A stretch of DNA of 64,000 nucleotides from Micromonospora pisi (GTDB lineage: Bacteria; Actinomycetota; Actinomycetes; Mycobacteriales; Micromonosporaceae). Below the pieces are notes generated by a model. The model was given only the letters and a program-made list of their open reading frames with translations, made no database searches and was not told where the DNA came from. Shown here one piece after another: positions 36,641-48,755 of this stretch. The stretch lies in contig NZ_RBKT01000001.1 in NCBI RefSeq assembly GCF_003633685.1, positions 868,001-932,000 on the forward strand. The letters run 5' to 3'. Position 1 is the stretch's first letter, and the number at the start of each line of letters is the position of its first letter. The position numbers and the translations under genes were made by a program.

Positions 36641-36651
36641 ACATCAGATGT
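36641..36651. promoter_or_regulatory. Operator-like palindrome 2, ACATCAGATGT
   Basis: Second copy, centred 220 bases from the first and about 167 bases upstream of the GntR start. A GntR/FadR dimer is the natural candidate to bind both. Confidence 0.7.
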
Positions 36652-36812
36652 ACGGTGGCGGTGTGCACGGAGCGGTGGCGACCGGGCACTCGCCACGTGG
36701 TCAGCGGTCGGGGGTTCCTTCACGCACCGGCGCGGTAAGTGATGCCCGTGCCTGCTCCAGACGGCGGGTTCCATCGTGACGGCGCTCGACCCGCCGCTCC
36801 GAGGAGGCGTGG

Positions 36813-37505
36813 ATGGCACTGACCGACGACACGATCGCGAAGATCCGCAGCATGATCCAGAGCGGCGAGCTGCCGCCGGGCGCGCGGCTGCCACCGGAGC
36901 CGCAACTAGCCGCGCAGATGGGGCTGTCGCGCAGCGGGGTTCGGGAAGCGGTGAAGGTGCTCGAGTCGACCCGGGTGCTCGAGGTGCGACGCGGCGACGG
37001 CACGTACGTCACCAGCCTCGCCCCCAGGCTGCTGCTCGAGGGCCTGGGGGTCGCGGTGGAACTGCTGCGCGACGACACCCTGCTGGAGGTCATGGAGGTA
37101 CGCCGGATGCTGGAGCCGGTGGCGACCGGCCTGGCGGCGCTGCGGATGACCGATGCCGAGCTCGACGAACTCAGTCGGATTCTGGAGGACATGCGGGCGG
37201 CGGCCGACGACGCCGAGAAGCTGATCCAGTTCGACACCGCCTTCCATCACACCGTCATCGCGACCACTGGCAACGAGACTCTCACCTCGCTACTGGACGG
37301 GCTGTCCAGCCGTACGCTGCGGGCCCGGGTGTGGCGTGGACTGATAGAGGGCAACGCGGCACACAAGACGATCGACGAGCACCACGCGATCTACCTCGCG
37401 CTGCGCTCGCGCGACCAACTGCTCGCTCACGCCAGTGCGCTGATGCACGTCAACACCTCCGAGGCGTGGGTGCGTACGGTGCTCGCCGCGAAGGCGGCGG
37501 ACTAG
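36813..37505 (+). CDS. FadR-subfamily GntR transcriptional regulator
   Basis: A 230-aa regulator. The N-terminal winged helix-turn-helix (residues about 8-70) contains LPPGARLPPEPQLAAQMGLSRSGVREAVKVLE, the GntR signature. The C-terminal FCD domain (about 90-220) has the metal/ligand-site pattern: acidic and His residues in FDTAFHHTVI, and later His residues in HHAIYLAL and ALMHVNTSE. The ATG at 36813 has GAGGAGG upstream. Being divergent from GH95 with two inverted ACATC(A/T)GATGT sites between them, it likely controls the fucosidase and itself. The effector may be a sugar acid, as for many FCD regulators. Confidence 0.92.
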   Translation: MALTDDTIAKIRSMIQSGELPPGARLPPEPQLAAQMGLSRSGVREAVKVLESTRVLEVRRGDGTYVTSLAPRLLLEGLGVAVELLRDDTLLEVMEVRRMLEPVATGLAALRMTDAELDELSRILEDMRAAADDAEKLIQFDTAFHHTVIATTGNETLTSLLDGLSSRTLRARVWRGLIEGNAAHKTIDEHHAIYLALRSRDQLLAHASALMHVNTSEAWVRTVLAAKAAD

Positions 37506-37711
37506 CGTTTTCCGCTCGGCAGCCCGACCCATCACCTCGACCTGCCGCCGGGCCGTCCGCGCATCGATCCGGCGTCAGAGATAGTTGTCAATGTTCTGGT
37601 CGACCGATGACTGCCCCATCACGTGCGCGAGCAGGGCGAATCTGACCTCGCGGGCTGCGGTCGGTACGGGCACCCATCGCCGCGATCCCGTCGAGACGGG
37701 TTGCCAACGTA

Positions 37712-37736
37712 ATCGTTTCGTTCGATACTCGAAACG
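37712..37736. promoter_or_regulatory. Inverted repeat CGTTTCG-spacer-CGAAACG
   Basis: Seven-base arms separated by about ten bases, each resembling a LacI half-site (AATCGTTTCG and TCGAAACGCTTC). It could bind another LacI-family regulator. Single occurrence, so low confidence. Confidence 0.3.
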
Positions 37737-37943
37737 CTTCCGGAGCCGGACAGCAGCGAGGGCCACGGGCAGCCCCCGGTCGATCCACCCGGCCAGACAG
37801 GCCGCCGCATCGATCGATGCCGAAATCATCGATGCCAACGTCGCCGAACCACATGCGACGGCACCGCGTCGACGACCACACGCCGACATCGCCGACCCCG
37901 GCGTCAGCTGAACACATCCTCGGGGGATCATCTCGGCCGCGAA

Positions 37944-37957
37944 TGTTAGCGCTAACA
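37944..37957. promoter_or_regulatory. Perfect LacI-type palindrome upstream of GH43/GH10 operon
   Basis: TGTTAGCGCTAACA, a perfect 14-base palindrome centred about 95 bases before the GH43 start at 38045. Confidence 0.8.
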
Positions 37958-38044
37958 CTTGCCCGACAGGGAGGTTTGTCAATGAAAGGACGGGTTCGGC
38001 TACTACCGATTCTCACTATCTCCGCCGCCGCCAGAGGGAGAACC

Positions 38045-41552
<3,508 letters not shown>

Positions 41553-41593
41553 GTTCCCGACAGGTCAACCTCGAAGATGGAAGGAGTGGCAGG

Positions 41594-42886
41594 ATGCCCA
41601 GACACAGAGCGATTTTCGGGCCTCTCGCCGTCGCGGCACTGCTCGCCGTGACAGCGGGCGTCACATCGCACAGCGGTAGCCTCGGCGGCGGCGCGACGGC
41701 CGCCGACCTTGGTGTCGCCGCGGCGAGTGCCGGATGCGGCAAGGCCCCGACGCTGGCCAACGGTACGCACACTATTCAGAGCAGCGGCAAGAACCGCAGC
41801 TTCATCCTCAGAATCCCCGGCAACTACGACAACAGCCGCCAGTACCGGTTGATCTTCGCGTTCCACTGGCGGGGAGGCACCGCCAACGAGATCGAATCGG
41901 GCGGCACCAGCGGAGCCGCCTGGTCGTACTACGGCCAGCTCGAACAGTCGAACAACAGCGCGATCCTCGTCGCGCCCCAGGGCCTCAACGGTGGCTGGGC
42001 CAATTCCGGCGGCGAGGATGTCACCTTCGTCGACGACATGATCCGACGGATCGAGAACGATCTGTGTGTCGACACGACGCAGCGGTTCGCCCTCGGTTTC
42101 AGTTACGGCGGTGGCATGAGCTACTCGCTCGCCTGCTCCCGGGCGAATGTCTTCCGAGCCGTCGCGGTGATAGCCGGTGCGCAGCTCAGTGGGTGCAGCG
42201 GCGGCAACCAGCCCATCGCGTACTTCGGAATTCACGGCATCAGCGACACGGTCCTCAACATCTCGCAGGGACGGTCACTGCGCGACACGTTCGTCAGGAA
42301 CAACGGCTGTACCTCCCAGAGTCCACGGGAGCCGGCGTCGGGCAGCCGGACGCACATCACCACGGCCTACTCCGGGTGCCGGGCCGGGTATCCGGTGCAG
42401 TGGGCGGCGTTCGACAACGGACACATGCCCGGCCCCGTCGACGGGACGTACACCGAGAGCGGCGTCACGACCTGGACCAAGGGAGAGATCTGGCGGTTCT
42501 TCTCGCAGTTCCAGAGCACTCCGCCGAACCCGACCACGTCGCCACCGAACCCGACCACGCCACCACCGAACCCGACCACGCCGCCGCCCGGGCCCGGCGG
42601 ATGCACCGCGTCACTGTCACTGAACTCCTGGACCGGTGGTTTCGTGGCCACGGTACGGGTCACCGCCGGCACCGCCGGAACCAACGGATGGACCGTCAAC
42701 ACAACACTGCCGAGCGGGGCCGCCGTCACCAACACCTGGAGCGCCTCGGCCAGCGGCAACACCGGCACCGTCCAGTTCACCAACGTCAGCTACAACGGCC
42801 GGCTCAACCCCGGCCAAACCACCGAGTTCGGCTTCCAGGGCACCGGCAGCGGACCCGGCTCGACCCCCACCTGCACCGCCAACTGA
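41594..42886 (+). CDS. CE1-type (PHB-depolymerase-like) carbohydrate esterase with CBM2
   Basis: A 430-aa exported protein. Signal peptide about 1-47, followed by the alpha/beta-hydrolase domain of the LpqC/feruloyl or acetyl-xylan esterase group: FILRIPGNYDNSRQYRLIFAFHWRGG, then the nucleophile elbow GFSYGGG (Ser170). A later Asp in HGISDTVLN and a His in NGHMPG complete the likely triad. A repeated NPTTPPP linker leads to a CBM2 almost identical to that of the xylanase upstream. It probably removes acetyl or feruloyl groups from xylan in concert with the GH10. The ATG at 41594 has AAGGAG upstream. Confidence 0.9.
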   Translation: MPRHRAIFGPLAVAALLAVTAGVTSHSGSLGGGATAADLGVAAASAGCGKAPTLANGTHTIQSSGKNRSFILRIPGNYDNSRQYRLIFAFHWRGGTANEIESGGTSGAAWSYYGQLEQSNNSAILVAPQGLNGGWANSGGEDVTFVDDMIRRIENDLCVDTTQRFALGFSYGGGMSYSLACSRANVFRAVAVIAGAQLSGCSGGNQPIAYFGIHGISDTVLNISQGRSLRDTFVRNNGCTSQSPREPASGSRTHITTAYSGCRAGYPVQWAAFDNGHMPGPVDGTYTESGVTTWTKGEIWRFFSQFQSTPPNPTTSPPNPTTPPPNPTTPPPGPGGCTASLSLNSWTGGFVATVRVTAGTAGTNGWTVNTTLPSGAAVTNTWSASASGNTGTVQFTNVSYNGRLNPGQTTEFGFQGTGSGPGSTPTCTAN

Positions 42887-42892
42887 CCTCGG
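42565..42892. repeat. ~328-bp direct repeat, copy 2 (CBM2 module)
   Basis: Partner of the repeat at 41225-41552, in the same orientation within the downstream esterase gene. Confidence 0.9.
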
Positions 42893-42914
42893 GGACGAGT
42901 AGCTGATTCGCCCG

Positions 42915-42956
42915 GCTCCGGTGCGGGTGACCACTCGTGATCACCCGCACCGGAGC
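42915..42956. terminator. Bidirectional 16-bp hairpin
   Basis: Perfect 16-bp arms at 42915-42930 and 42941-42956, loop of ten bases. It lies between the convergent esterase and PfkB genes. Confidence 0.8.
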
Positions 42957-42978
42957 AGGTCAGGCGCCTCGGAGCAGG

Positions 42979-44019
42979 TCACGTGCCGCCCGATGCCTGT
43001 CCGGCCGAGTCGGTGGTGTGGCCTGGGAGTTCCTGCCAGCGCGGCGGGTCGGCTCCCGGACGGGCGCAGGTGGCGCCGGCCACCTCGACGGCGTACCGCA
43101 GGGCGGCAACGATCTCCTCCTCGGACCAGGAGGGGTTTGCCCCGGACAGCTCGGCGTCAAGATCTGCGCCAGGTGACGGAGCCGAGCGCCAGGATGCTCG
43201 GGAGAGTACGGCGAGCAGCCCGGCGGTGAACGCGTCGCCAGCGCCGATGGTGTCGACCACCTCAAGAGCGGGAGCCGCCTGCCGGAGCAGTTGGTTACCC
43301 GAGCGGGCGACGGCGCCATGCGGGCCGAGTGTCACGACGCCGAGCGTGGCGCCCAGGTCGTGCCAATGATCGAGGACCTGCTCCACCGAGTGACCCGGGT
43401 AGAGCCATCCGACGTCCTCCTCGCTGGCCTTGACGACGTGGGTACGGCACACGAGGTGGTCGACCCGGGCGCGGGCCTCGGCGGGAGCGCCGAGCAGACC
43501 GGGCCGAACGTTCGGGTCGAGGCTGACGATCATGCCGTGCTCCCTGGCTGCGCTCAGGGCGGCGCCGACATGATCCGCCCCGGGCGGCAGGAACACCGCC
43601 AGCGAGCCGGCGTGCACGATTCCCCGCCGGGCGAGTGCGGTGGCCAGTTCGCTCGGCTGCCAGGCCCAGTCCGCCGTGCCTTCGACGTAGAAGTCGTACC
43701 CGGCGCTGCCGTCACCGGTCAGGGAGACGACCGCGAGTGTCGCCGGCTCTGCGGCGTCGACGGCGTACCGGAGGTCGACGCCGTTGGCTGCGGCGTGCTC
43801 GCGCAGCCGGCGTCCGAGGGCTGTGGTCGAGAACCGGGCGAGCAACCTGGTCGGCACATCGAGCCGGGCCAGGCCGACGGCCACGTTCAGGGGGCTGCCG
43901 CCCGGATGCGCGGCGTACCGACCGTCAGGCTCCGGTACGAGGTCGACGACCGCCTCGCCGATCACGGTGACCGGCATCGGAGCCGGCCGGGCTGACCTCT
44001 CCCCTGTCTCCTCCCGCAT
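42979..44019 (-). CDS. PfkB-family sugar kinase (fructokinase-like)
   Basis: A cytoplasmic kinase of 346 aa. The PfkB N-terminal pattern is VTVIGEAVVDLVPEPDGRY, then HPGGSPLNVAVGLARLD near residues 39-55. The C-terminal anion-hole/catalytic signature is DTIGAGDAFTAGLLAVL, with the catalytic Asp in GAGDAF. The GGSPLNVA stretch and neighbouring GH32 fit fructose phosphorylation. The ATG at 44019 lies 14 bases beyond the GH32 stop, with GGAG upstream. A long frame continues upstream to 44964 but overlaps GH32 in another frame and is not real. Confidence 0.9.
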   Translation of the reverse strand: MREETGERSARPAPMPVTVIGEAVVDLVPEPDGRYAAHPGGSPLNVAVGLARLDVPTRLLARFSTTALGRRLREHAAANGVDLRYAVDAAEPATLAVVSLTGDGSAGYDFYVEGTADWAWQPSELATALARRGIVHAGSLAVFLPPGADHVGAALSAAREHGMIVSLDPNVRPGLLGAPAEARARVDHLVCRTHVVKASEEDVGWLYPGHSVEQVLDHWHDLGATLGVVTLGPHGAVARSGNQLLRQAAPALEVVDTIGAGDAFTAGLLAVLSRASWRSAPSPGADLDAELSGANPSWSEEEIVAALRYAVEVAGATCARPGADPPRWQELPGHTTDSAGQASGGT

Positions 44020-44033
44020 ATCCGGCGCTCCGC

Positions 44034-44990
44034 TCACCGGTGCTGGCCGGCGGCGACCTGCGCGGCGTTGGTGTCCGGGCCAGTCCACGGGGAGTGGAAC
44101 GGGACAGGGTCGGTGATTTCGCCGACGAACGTGCCGTTGACGTGGTCGAGGAACCCGATGAGCGCCCAGCCCCGCTCGCCATCGGGGACCAGGCGGGGTG
44201 CGTACAGGTGCGGGTGAGCAACCGGCTGCGCGGAGGCCACATCCCAGGGGCCGAGCACGCTCGCCGCCTCCGCCACCCATATCCGTCGGTCGCCGCGCCG
44301 CTGGTCCGCCACCGCGTTGGTACAGAAGAGCAGGAGGGGTTTGCCGTCGACAACGGCGACCTGGGGCACTTCGAGGTGGCCGAATCCGGCGGGCGTGGAC
44401 AGCGGCGGCCGGACGGTCCAGGTGACCAGGTCCGGGGAGGTCGCATGGCCGATGACGCCGCGCTCGGACGCCGCTCCATGGTTCGCGCGGGCGGTGACGA
44501 GCATGTGCCAGCCGTCGCCGGAGGGGTCGGCGAAGACCCAGGGGTCCCGCCAGGCCTGCTCGTACCACATGTTCCGGTCGAGCAGCTCGTACCAGGTCGG
44601 GTCGGCCTCGACAAGGGGTTCGGTGCCGTGGCGGTGCCATGTGGTCAGGTCGTCGGAGACGGCCAGGCCGATCCGCTGGACCAGCCCGTCCTCGGCGCGG
44701 CCGACACCGGTGTAGAACATGTACCACCGCCCGTCCGGGCCCCGGACAGTGCACCCTGTCCACGTGGCCAGGTCGTCCCAGCCCGGCGCGTCGGCTGGCA
44801 CGAGCGCGTCGGCGACCAGGGTCCAGGAACGCAGGTCGGTGGAGACGGCGTGCCCGATCGCGGCCCGCTGGTGGCGGCGGTTCGGGTCTTGCAGGGCGCG
44901 GGAGGCGCGCAGGAAGAACGCGTGCCATCGACCGTTGTCGTCCTGGACGTACCAGCTGTCCCACACCCAGTGGTCCGGCAATCGCAGCAT
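44034..44990 (-). CDS. GH32-family beta-fructosidase-like enzyme
   Basis: A 318-aa protein without signal peptide, so intracellular. It shows the five-bladed GH32/GH68-type propeller pattern: WVWDSWYVQDDNGRWHAFFLRA at the N-terminus (nucleophile Asp in WDSW, in place of the classical NDPNG), RDPWVF for the stabilising Asp, and LEVPQV for the acid/base Glu. It lacks the C-terminal beta-sandwich of many invertases, and is shorter than usual. It would hydrolyse imported fructosides, with the fructokinase-like gene next downstream. The ATG at 44990 lies 14 bases from a LacI-type operator copy. Confidence 0.85.
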   Translation of the reverse strand: MLRLPDHWVWDSWYVQDDNGRWHAFFLRASRALQDPNRRHQRAAIGHAVSTDLRSWTLVADALVPADAPGWDDLATWTGCTVRGPDGRWYMFYTGVGRAEDGLVQRIGLAVSDDLTTWHRHGTEPLVEADPTWYELLDRNMWYEQAWRDPWVFADPSGDGWHMLVTARANHGAASERGVIGHATSPDLVTWTVRPPLSTPAGFGHLEVPQVAVVDGKPLLLFCTNAVADQRRGDRRIWVAEAASVLGPWDVASAQPVAHPHLYAPRLVPDGERGWALIGFLDHVNGTFVGEITDPVPFHSPWTGPDTNAAQVAAGQHR

Positions 44991-45004
44991 GCCGGCAACC
45001 TACC

Positions 45005-45024
45005 AGTGAATCGGTTTAGCTACG
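45005..45024. promoter_or_regulatory. LacI-type operator copy near GH32 start
   Basis: AGTGAATCGGTTTAGCTACG, 15 of 20 bases identical to 46250-46269, including the ten-base block TTTAGCTACG. The core TGAATCGGTTTA has the central CG of LacI-family sites. It lies between the lacI stop and the GH32 start. Confidence 0.6.
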
Positions 45025-45031
45025 ACGTTCC

Positions 45032-46075
45032 CTACCCCGCTGCGCGGGTTGTGGCGGCCGGCGCGGCAGTGGACCTGCGTCGGCGCAGCGGCATGGGAAC
45101 GTACGACGGCCCGGCGGCGCCGCCATCGAGCACGAGTTCCACGGCACGGCGCCCCATCCGCTCGTGCGGCAGGGCAGCGGTGGTCAGGCTGGGCCGGAGC
45201 CAGGCGGCGATGGGGTCGTCGTCGAAGGAGATCACCGAGATGTCGTCGGGGATGGCCAGCCCGGCCTCATTGAGCGCCTGGTAGGCACCGAAGGCCAGTC
45301 GGTCGTTCATGCAGATGACCGCGGTCGGGCGTGGTGACCTGGACAGGAGGGTACACATGGCGGCGTACCCGTGTTCGGGCAGCCATTCCACGCAGTGACA
45401 CTCGGCGAACAGGGTGACATTGGCGGCGGCGAGGGTGTTCCGGACACCGCGCAGGCGGGCCTGCGCGGCGATGGAGACCTCGGGATCGTCCTCCTTGAGC
45501 CGGTTGCGCCCGATCAGGGCGATGCGTTCGCGGTGGCCTTCCGCAAGGAGGGCCTCGGTGACGGCGGCTCCAGCCTGCTCGTCGTCGGGTAGCACGCAGG
45601 GCAGGCCGTCCGGGCTGGTGGCGTTGAGCAGCACCACCGGGCCGCCGAGAATTGCGGGGGGCACCGTGAGTCGACGGGTTGCCATCGCCGCGTAGACCAC
45701 GCCGTCGACCTGGCGGTCGAGCATCGCCTCGATGGCATACCGCTCGAACGCCGCGTCGCCCTGGGTCTCCGTGATGAGCAGTACGTGGTCCCGTTCCCGG
45801 GCGGCGTCCAGCGCGCCGCGGATCAGGTCGCCGGCGAATCTGGTCGTGGCGACGATGTCGGAGACGAACGCGAGGGTGGCGGTCTTGCGGGTACGCAGAC
45901 TGCGCGCCGCCGTGTTGGGCCGGTATCCGAGCTCCTCGGCGGCGGCGAAGACGCGCTGGTGGGCCTCTGCGGACAGCCGGGTGCCCTCGCGCCCGTTGAG
46001 CACCATCGAGGCGGCGGTCTTGGAGAGGCCGGCCAGCCGTGCGACATCGGCCAGGGTTGCCCTGTTGCTGCCCAT
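45032..46075 (-). CDS. LacI-family transcriptional regulator
   Basis: A 347-aa regulator. The N-terminal LacI helix-turn-helix is TLADVARLAGLSKTAASMVLNG, and its hinge helix is ELGYRPNTAARSLRTRKT. A periplasmic-binding-protein-like effector domain follows, with VNDRLAFGAYQALNEAGL-type (here ICMNDRLAFG) and DDISVISFDDDPIAAWLRPSLTT segments. The ATG at 46075 has GGAGGAGTC upstream. Placed between GH32-PfkB on the same strand and the divergent transporter operon, it most likely represses both until a fructoside or derivative is present. Two similar operators flank it. Confidence 0.93.
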   Translation of the reverse strand: MGSNRATLADVARLAGLSKTAASMVLNGREGTRLSAEAHQRVFAAAEELGYRPNTAARSLRTRKTATLAFVSDIVATTRFAGDLIRGALDAARERDHVLLITETQGDAAFERYAIEAMLDRQVDGVVYAAMATRRLTVPPAILGGPVVLLNATSPDGLPCVLPDDEQAGAAVTEALLAEGHRERIALIGRNRLKEDDPEVSIAAQARLRGVRNTLAAANVTLFAECHCVEWLPEHGYAAMCTLLSRSPRPTAVICMNDRLAFGAYQALNEAGLAIPDDISVISFDDDPIAAWLRPSLTTAALPHERMGRRAVELVLDGGAAGPSYVPMPLRRRRSTAAPAATTRAAG

Positions 46076-46431
46076 GACTCCTCCGAATCCGCGGCGCGTC
46101 ACGTGCCACCACATCTCAATCATCATCCGCGAGCCACTGTCGCCGCTGCGGTCGGGACGGGCGACGGGACACCACTGGTGTGAACCAGCCGTTTCCAAGT
46201 CGTTGCCAAACTCGTCCTTGACAGGGTTCGCGCACCACGCGCATGCTCTGCTAAATCATTTTAGCTACGCCGTTGAGTGTTACGGAAGGGAACAGTCCCT
46301 CTTCCCGTAATCGTGTCGGCTGACGTGGTCGCGACCCCCGGGGCGCCGGTTGTGCGGCCGACACGAGGCGGTCGGGGTTGTGCGGCCCGACCATGGCGGC
46401 GTGACGCGGCATGAATCAAGGAGTGGTTGAC
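46076..46431. other. Divergent region lacI / transporter operon
   Basis: About 355 bases without a supported gene. It contains the operator at 46250-46269 and, just downstream, an imperfect hairpin at 46280-46310 (TTACGG...CCGTAA outer arms) in the transporter leader. Confidence 0.5.
46250..46269. promoter_or_regulatory. LacI-type operator in transporter promoter
   Basis: GCTAAATCATTTTAGCTACG; the first 16 bases are an inverted repeat, GCTAAA-TCAT-TTTAGC. It lies about 165 bases before the binding-protein start and 175 bases before lacI. Confidence 0.65.
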
Positions 46432-47793
46432 GTGCCGGATTCCTCGACCAGGTTCTCGCGACGTCGGCTGGCACTGCTGGTGCCGGCCCTCACCGCCGGC
46501 CTGGTGATGAGCGCATGTAGCGCACCAGGGTCGGACCAGCCGTCGTCGACCGGGTCCGACGGCCCGGTCAGCACCGAACTCGGCACCGGGCCGATCAGTT
46601 TGGAGCTGTACGCGGAGACCGGCTTCCCGCTGGTGAAGGCGCTGGCGGACGAGTTCACCAAGCAGCACCCGAACGTGAAGTTCAACATCCGCGAGGACCA
46701 GTTCACCGTGATCACCGAGAACGCACCCCGGGTGCTGGCCTCGGACAACGCACCCGACATCATTCGGCTCCCCACCATGGTCGACCTGGTCAAGGACGAC
46801 CTGCTGAAGAACCTCGACCCGTACGTCGCCGCCTACGGCTGGGACAAGTTCCCGGCTTCTCAGCTCGTCCAGCTACGGCTCGCCGACGGGGGCGGCGTAC
46901 GGGGCTCGGGCTCGCTGTACGGGCTCGGCCTGGGCTACAGCGTGACCGGGGTGTTCTACAACAAGACCCTGGCCACACAGGTCGGCATGGCCAAGCCCCC
47001 GACCACCATCGCCGAGTTCGAAGAACTGCTGGCCAAGGCAAAGTCCGCCAAGGTGCAGCCGATCATGCAGTTCAACAAGAACACCGCCGGCATCAACTTC
47101 CCGCACCAGGCGCTGCAGAACCAGTTCGGGGACCCGGCCCGGGTGTCCGACTGGATCTTCCAGAAGCCGGGCGCGACGTTCGACACCCCCGCCGCACTGA
47201 AGGCCACCCAGACCATCCAGCGGTGGGCGCAGGCGGGCTACTTCCCGACGGACGCGAACGCCCTGGACTACGCGTCCATGGTCGGCGAGTTCCAGAAGGG
47301 CAACGGCCTGTTCATGTTCAACGGTGACTGGGAGTCCGGCAACCTGGACAAGAACATGGCCGGCAACGTGGGCTTCTTCCTGTTCCCGGGCGAGGCCGCC
47401 GGCGGCAAGCACGTGGCGATGTCGGCGCCCAACACGTTCGGCGTCGGCGCCCGGGCGAAGAACCCGGACGCTGCCGCGTTCTTTCTCAACTGGGCGCACA
47501 CCGACCCCAAGGCCCGGGAGATCTCCGTGAAGGTCGGCGGCTCGCACCCCGGCGGCCCCTCCGACCTGCCGCTCCCGTCGGTCGCCGAGGGCACCGTGTT
47601 GTCCGAGACGCTCAAGGCGTCGCAACAGCTCGGCGCCGAGAACGGCGCGGTCGACTTCACCGCGAACGCGACCGGTGGGATCTTCGCCGCCGCGATCACC
47701 CCGGAGATGCAGAAGCTCGTCGCCGGGCAGCAGACCCCCGAGGGGTACGTGAAGGCGGTCCAGGCCGAGTACGAGAAGGAACTGTCCCGATGA
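46432..47793 (+). CDS. Sugar-binding lipoprotein of ABC transporter
   Basis: A 453-aa solute-binding protein. The N-terminus has an Arg-rich region (FSRRRLALLVPALTAGLVMSAC) ending in a lipobox Cys near residue 29, followed by a Ser/Gly-rich tether. The body shows the family-1 sugar-binder pattern: KQHPNVKFNIRED, NAPDIIRLPTMVDL, and GNGLFMFNGDWESGN, which is common in CUT1 binders. GTG at 46432 is chosen for AAGGAG eight bases upstream; an ATG at 46411 lies before that site. It overlaps the downstream permease start by ATGA. The predicted ligand is a fructoside, inferred from neighbouring GH32, kinase and LacI genes. Confidence 0.93.
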   Translation: MPDSSTRFSRRRLALLVPALTAGLVMSACSAPGSDQPSSTGSDGPVSTELGTGPISLELYAETGFPLVKALADEFTKQHPNVKFNIREDQFTVITENAPRVLASDNAPDIIRLPTMVDLVKDDLLKNLDPYVAAYGWDKFPASQLVQLRLADGGGVRGSGSLYGLGLGYSVTGVFYNKTLATQVGMAKPPTTIAEFEELLAKAKSAKVQPIMQFNKNTAGINFPHQALQNQFGDPARVSDWIFQKPGATFDTPAALKATQTIQRWAQAGYFPTDANALDYASMVGEFQKGNGLFMFNGDWESGNLDKNMAGNVGFFLFPGEAAGGKHVAMSAPNTFGVGARAKNPDAAAFFLNWAHTDPKAREISVKVGGSHPGGPSDLPLPSVAEGTVLSETLKASQQLGAENGAVDFTANATGGIFAAAITPEMQKLVAGQQTPEGYVKAVQAEYEKELSR

Positions 47794-48755
47794 CCTCTGC
47801 CGTCGGCAGCACTTCCGCCGGTGCCCCGACCCGGGCCGGCGGCGAGGACCGGCAGCCACCCGTACGGCCCTACCGGAAGCGGTGGGGCCGTACGGCCGGG
47901 TGGCTCGGCTGGCTCTGGGTCCTGCCGGCCCTGAGCATGTACGGGTTCTTCGTCCTGCGTCCGCTCCTGACCACGATGCAGTACTCGCTGTACAATTGGA
48001 ACGGCATTGGTCGGGCCGAGTGGGTCGGCCTGGACAACTACCTGACCGTGGTCACCGACAGCGACCTCCTGAAGATCATCTCGAACGCGTTCATCCTGAT
48101 CGTCTTCTTCAGCTTCGCCCCGGTCTGCCTGGGGCTGCTGGTCGCCAGCCTCGTCCGTCGGCTCAGCGCCGGCCCGTTCGGCACCGTCGTGCGCACCGTG
48201 CTGTTCCTGCCGCAGGTGATTCCCCTGGTCGCGGCCGGCATCGCGTGGACCTGGCTGCTGTCCACCGACGGCCTGGTCAACCAGATCCTGCGGGCCGTCG
48301 GCCTGGGCGGGGTCACGCGCGCCTGGCTCGGCGAGTTCGACACAGCACTGCCCTCGGTGGGCGTGATCGGTACCTGGGTCATGCTCGGCCTGTGCACGAT
48401 CCTGCTCGTCACGGGCATGAGCAAGATCGACCCGGCGCTGTACGAAGCGGCCCGCATCGACGGCGCCGGCCCGGTACGGGAGTTCTTCGCGGTCACCCTG
48501 CCGAGCCTGCGGCAGGAGATCGGGGTCTGCCTCACCGTGACCATCATCGCCGCCCTGGCCAGCTTCGACATCGTCTACATCTCCACCAGCGGTGGACCCG
48601 GCATCCAGACCACGGTGCCCGGCCTGGAGATATACCGGCTCGCCTTCTCCCAGCGGCAGGTCGGGCTCGCCTCGGCACTGGCGGTGGTGCTCATGGTGCT
48701 GGTGCTGGTGTGCGTACTGCCGATCCAGCGGTTGACCCGGGAGGAGAAGGCATGA
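47790..48755 (+). CDS. Carbohydrate ABC transporter permease (MalF type)
   Basis: An inner-membrane permease of 321 aa. A hydrophilic Arg-rich N-terminus (about 35 residues) precedes six predicted helices (GWLGWLWVLPALSMYGFFVL first). The EAA loop ALYEAARIDGAGPVREFFAVTLPSLRQE is near residues 218-245. It is coupled to the binding-protein gene and to the next permease through ATGA overlaps at both ends. With the following permease it should form the membrane channel; no ATPase gene is present. Confidence 0.94.
   Translation: MTSAVGSTSAGAPTRAGGEDRQPPVRPYRKRWGRTAGWLGWLWVLPALSMYGFFVLRPLLTTMQYSLYNWNGIGRAEWVGLDNYLTVVTDSDLLKIISNAFILIVFFSFAPVCLGLLVASLVRRLSAGPFGTVVRTVLFLPQVIPLVAAGIAWTWLLSTDGLVNQILRAVGLGGVTRAWLGEFDTALPSVGVIGTWVMLGLCTILLVTGMSKIDPALYEAARIDGAGPVREFFAVTLPSLRQEIGVCLTVTIIAALASFDIVYISTSGGPGIQTTVPGLEIYRLAFSQRQVGLASALAVVLMVLVLVCVLPIQRLTREEKA

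Larger units (their letters stand above)
36288..36812. other. Divergent promoter region GH95/GntR
   Basis: About 525 bases without a supported gene. It contains two exactly inverted 11-bp palindromes (36421-36431 and 36641-36651) and both divergent promoters. Confidence 0.6.
37506..38044. other. Promoter region upstream of third GH43 gene
   Basis: About 540 bases. It contains an inverted repeat at 37712-37736 and the perfect LacI-type palindrome at 37944. A short open stretch from 37982 to 38044 has a ribosome site but codon use unlike coding DNA (several CTA, AGA and NNT codons), so it is treated as leader. Confidence 0.5.

Noticed and set aside
37982-38044. Start of the third GH43 gene at 37982
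   Set aside because: Despite a good ribosome site, the codons are atypical (CTA, AGA, NNT) and the signal peptide would be too long; 38045 is preferred, though not certain.
44020-44964. Upstream extension of the PfkB kinase frame
   Set aside because: Lies entirely over GH32 in a different frame; the kinase signature starts only after 44019.
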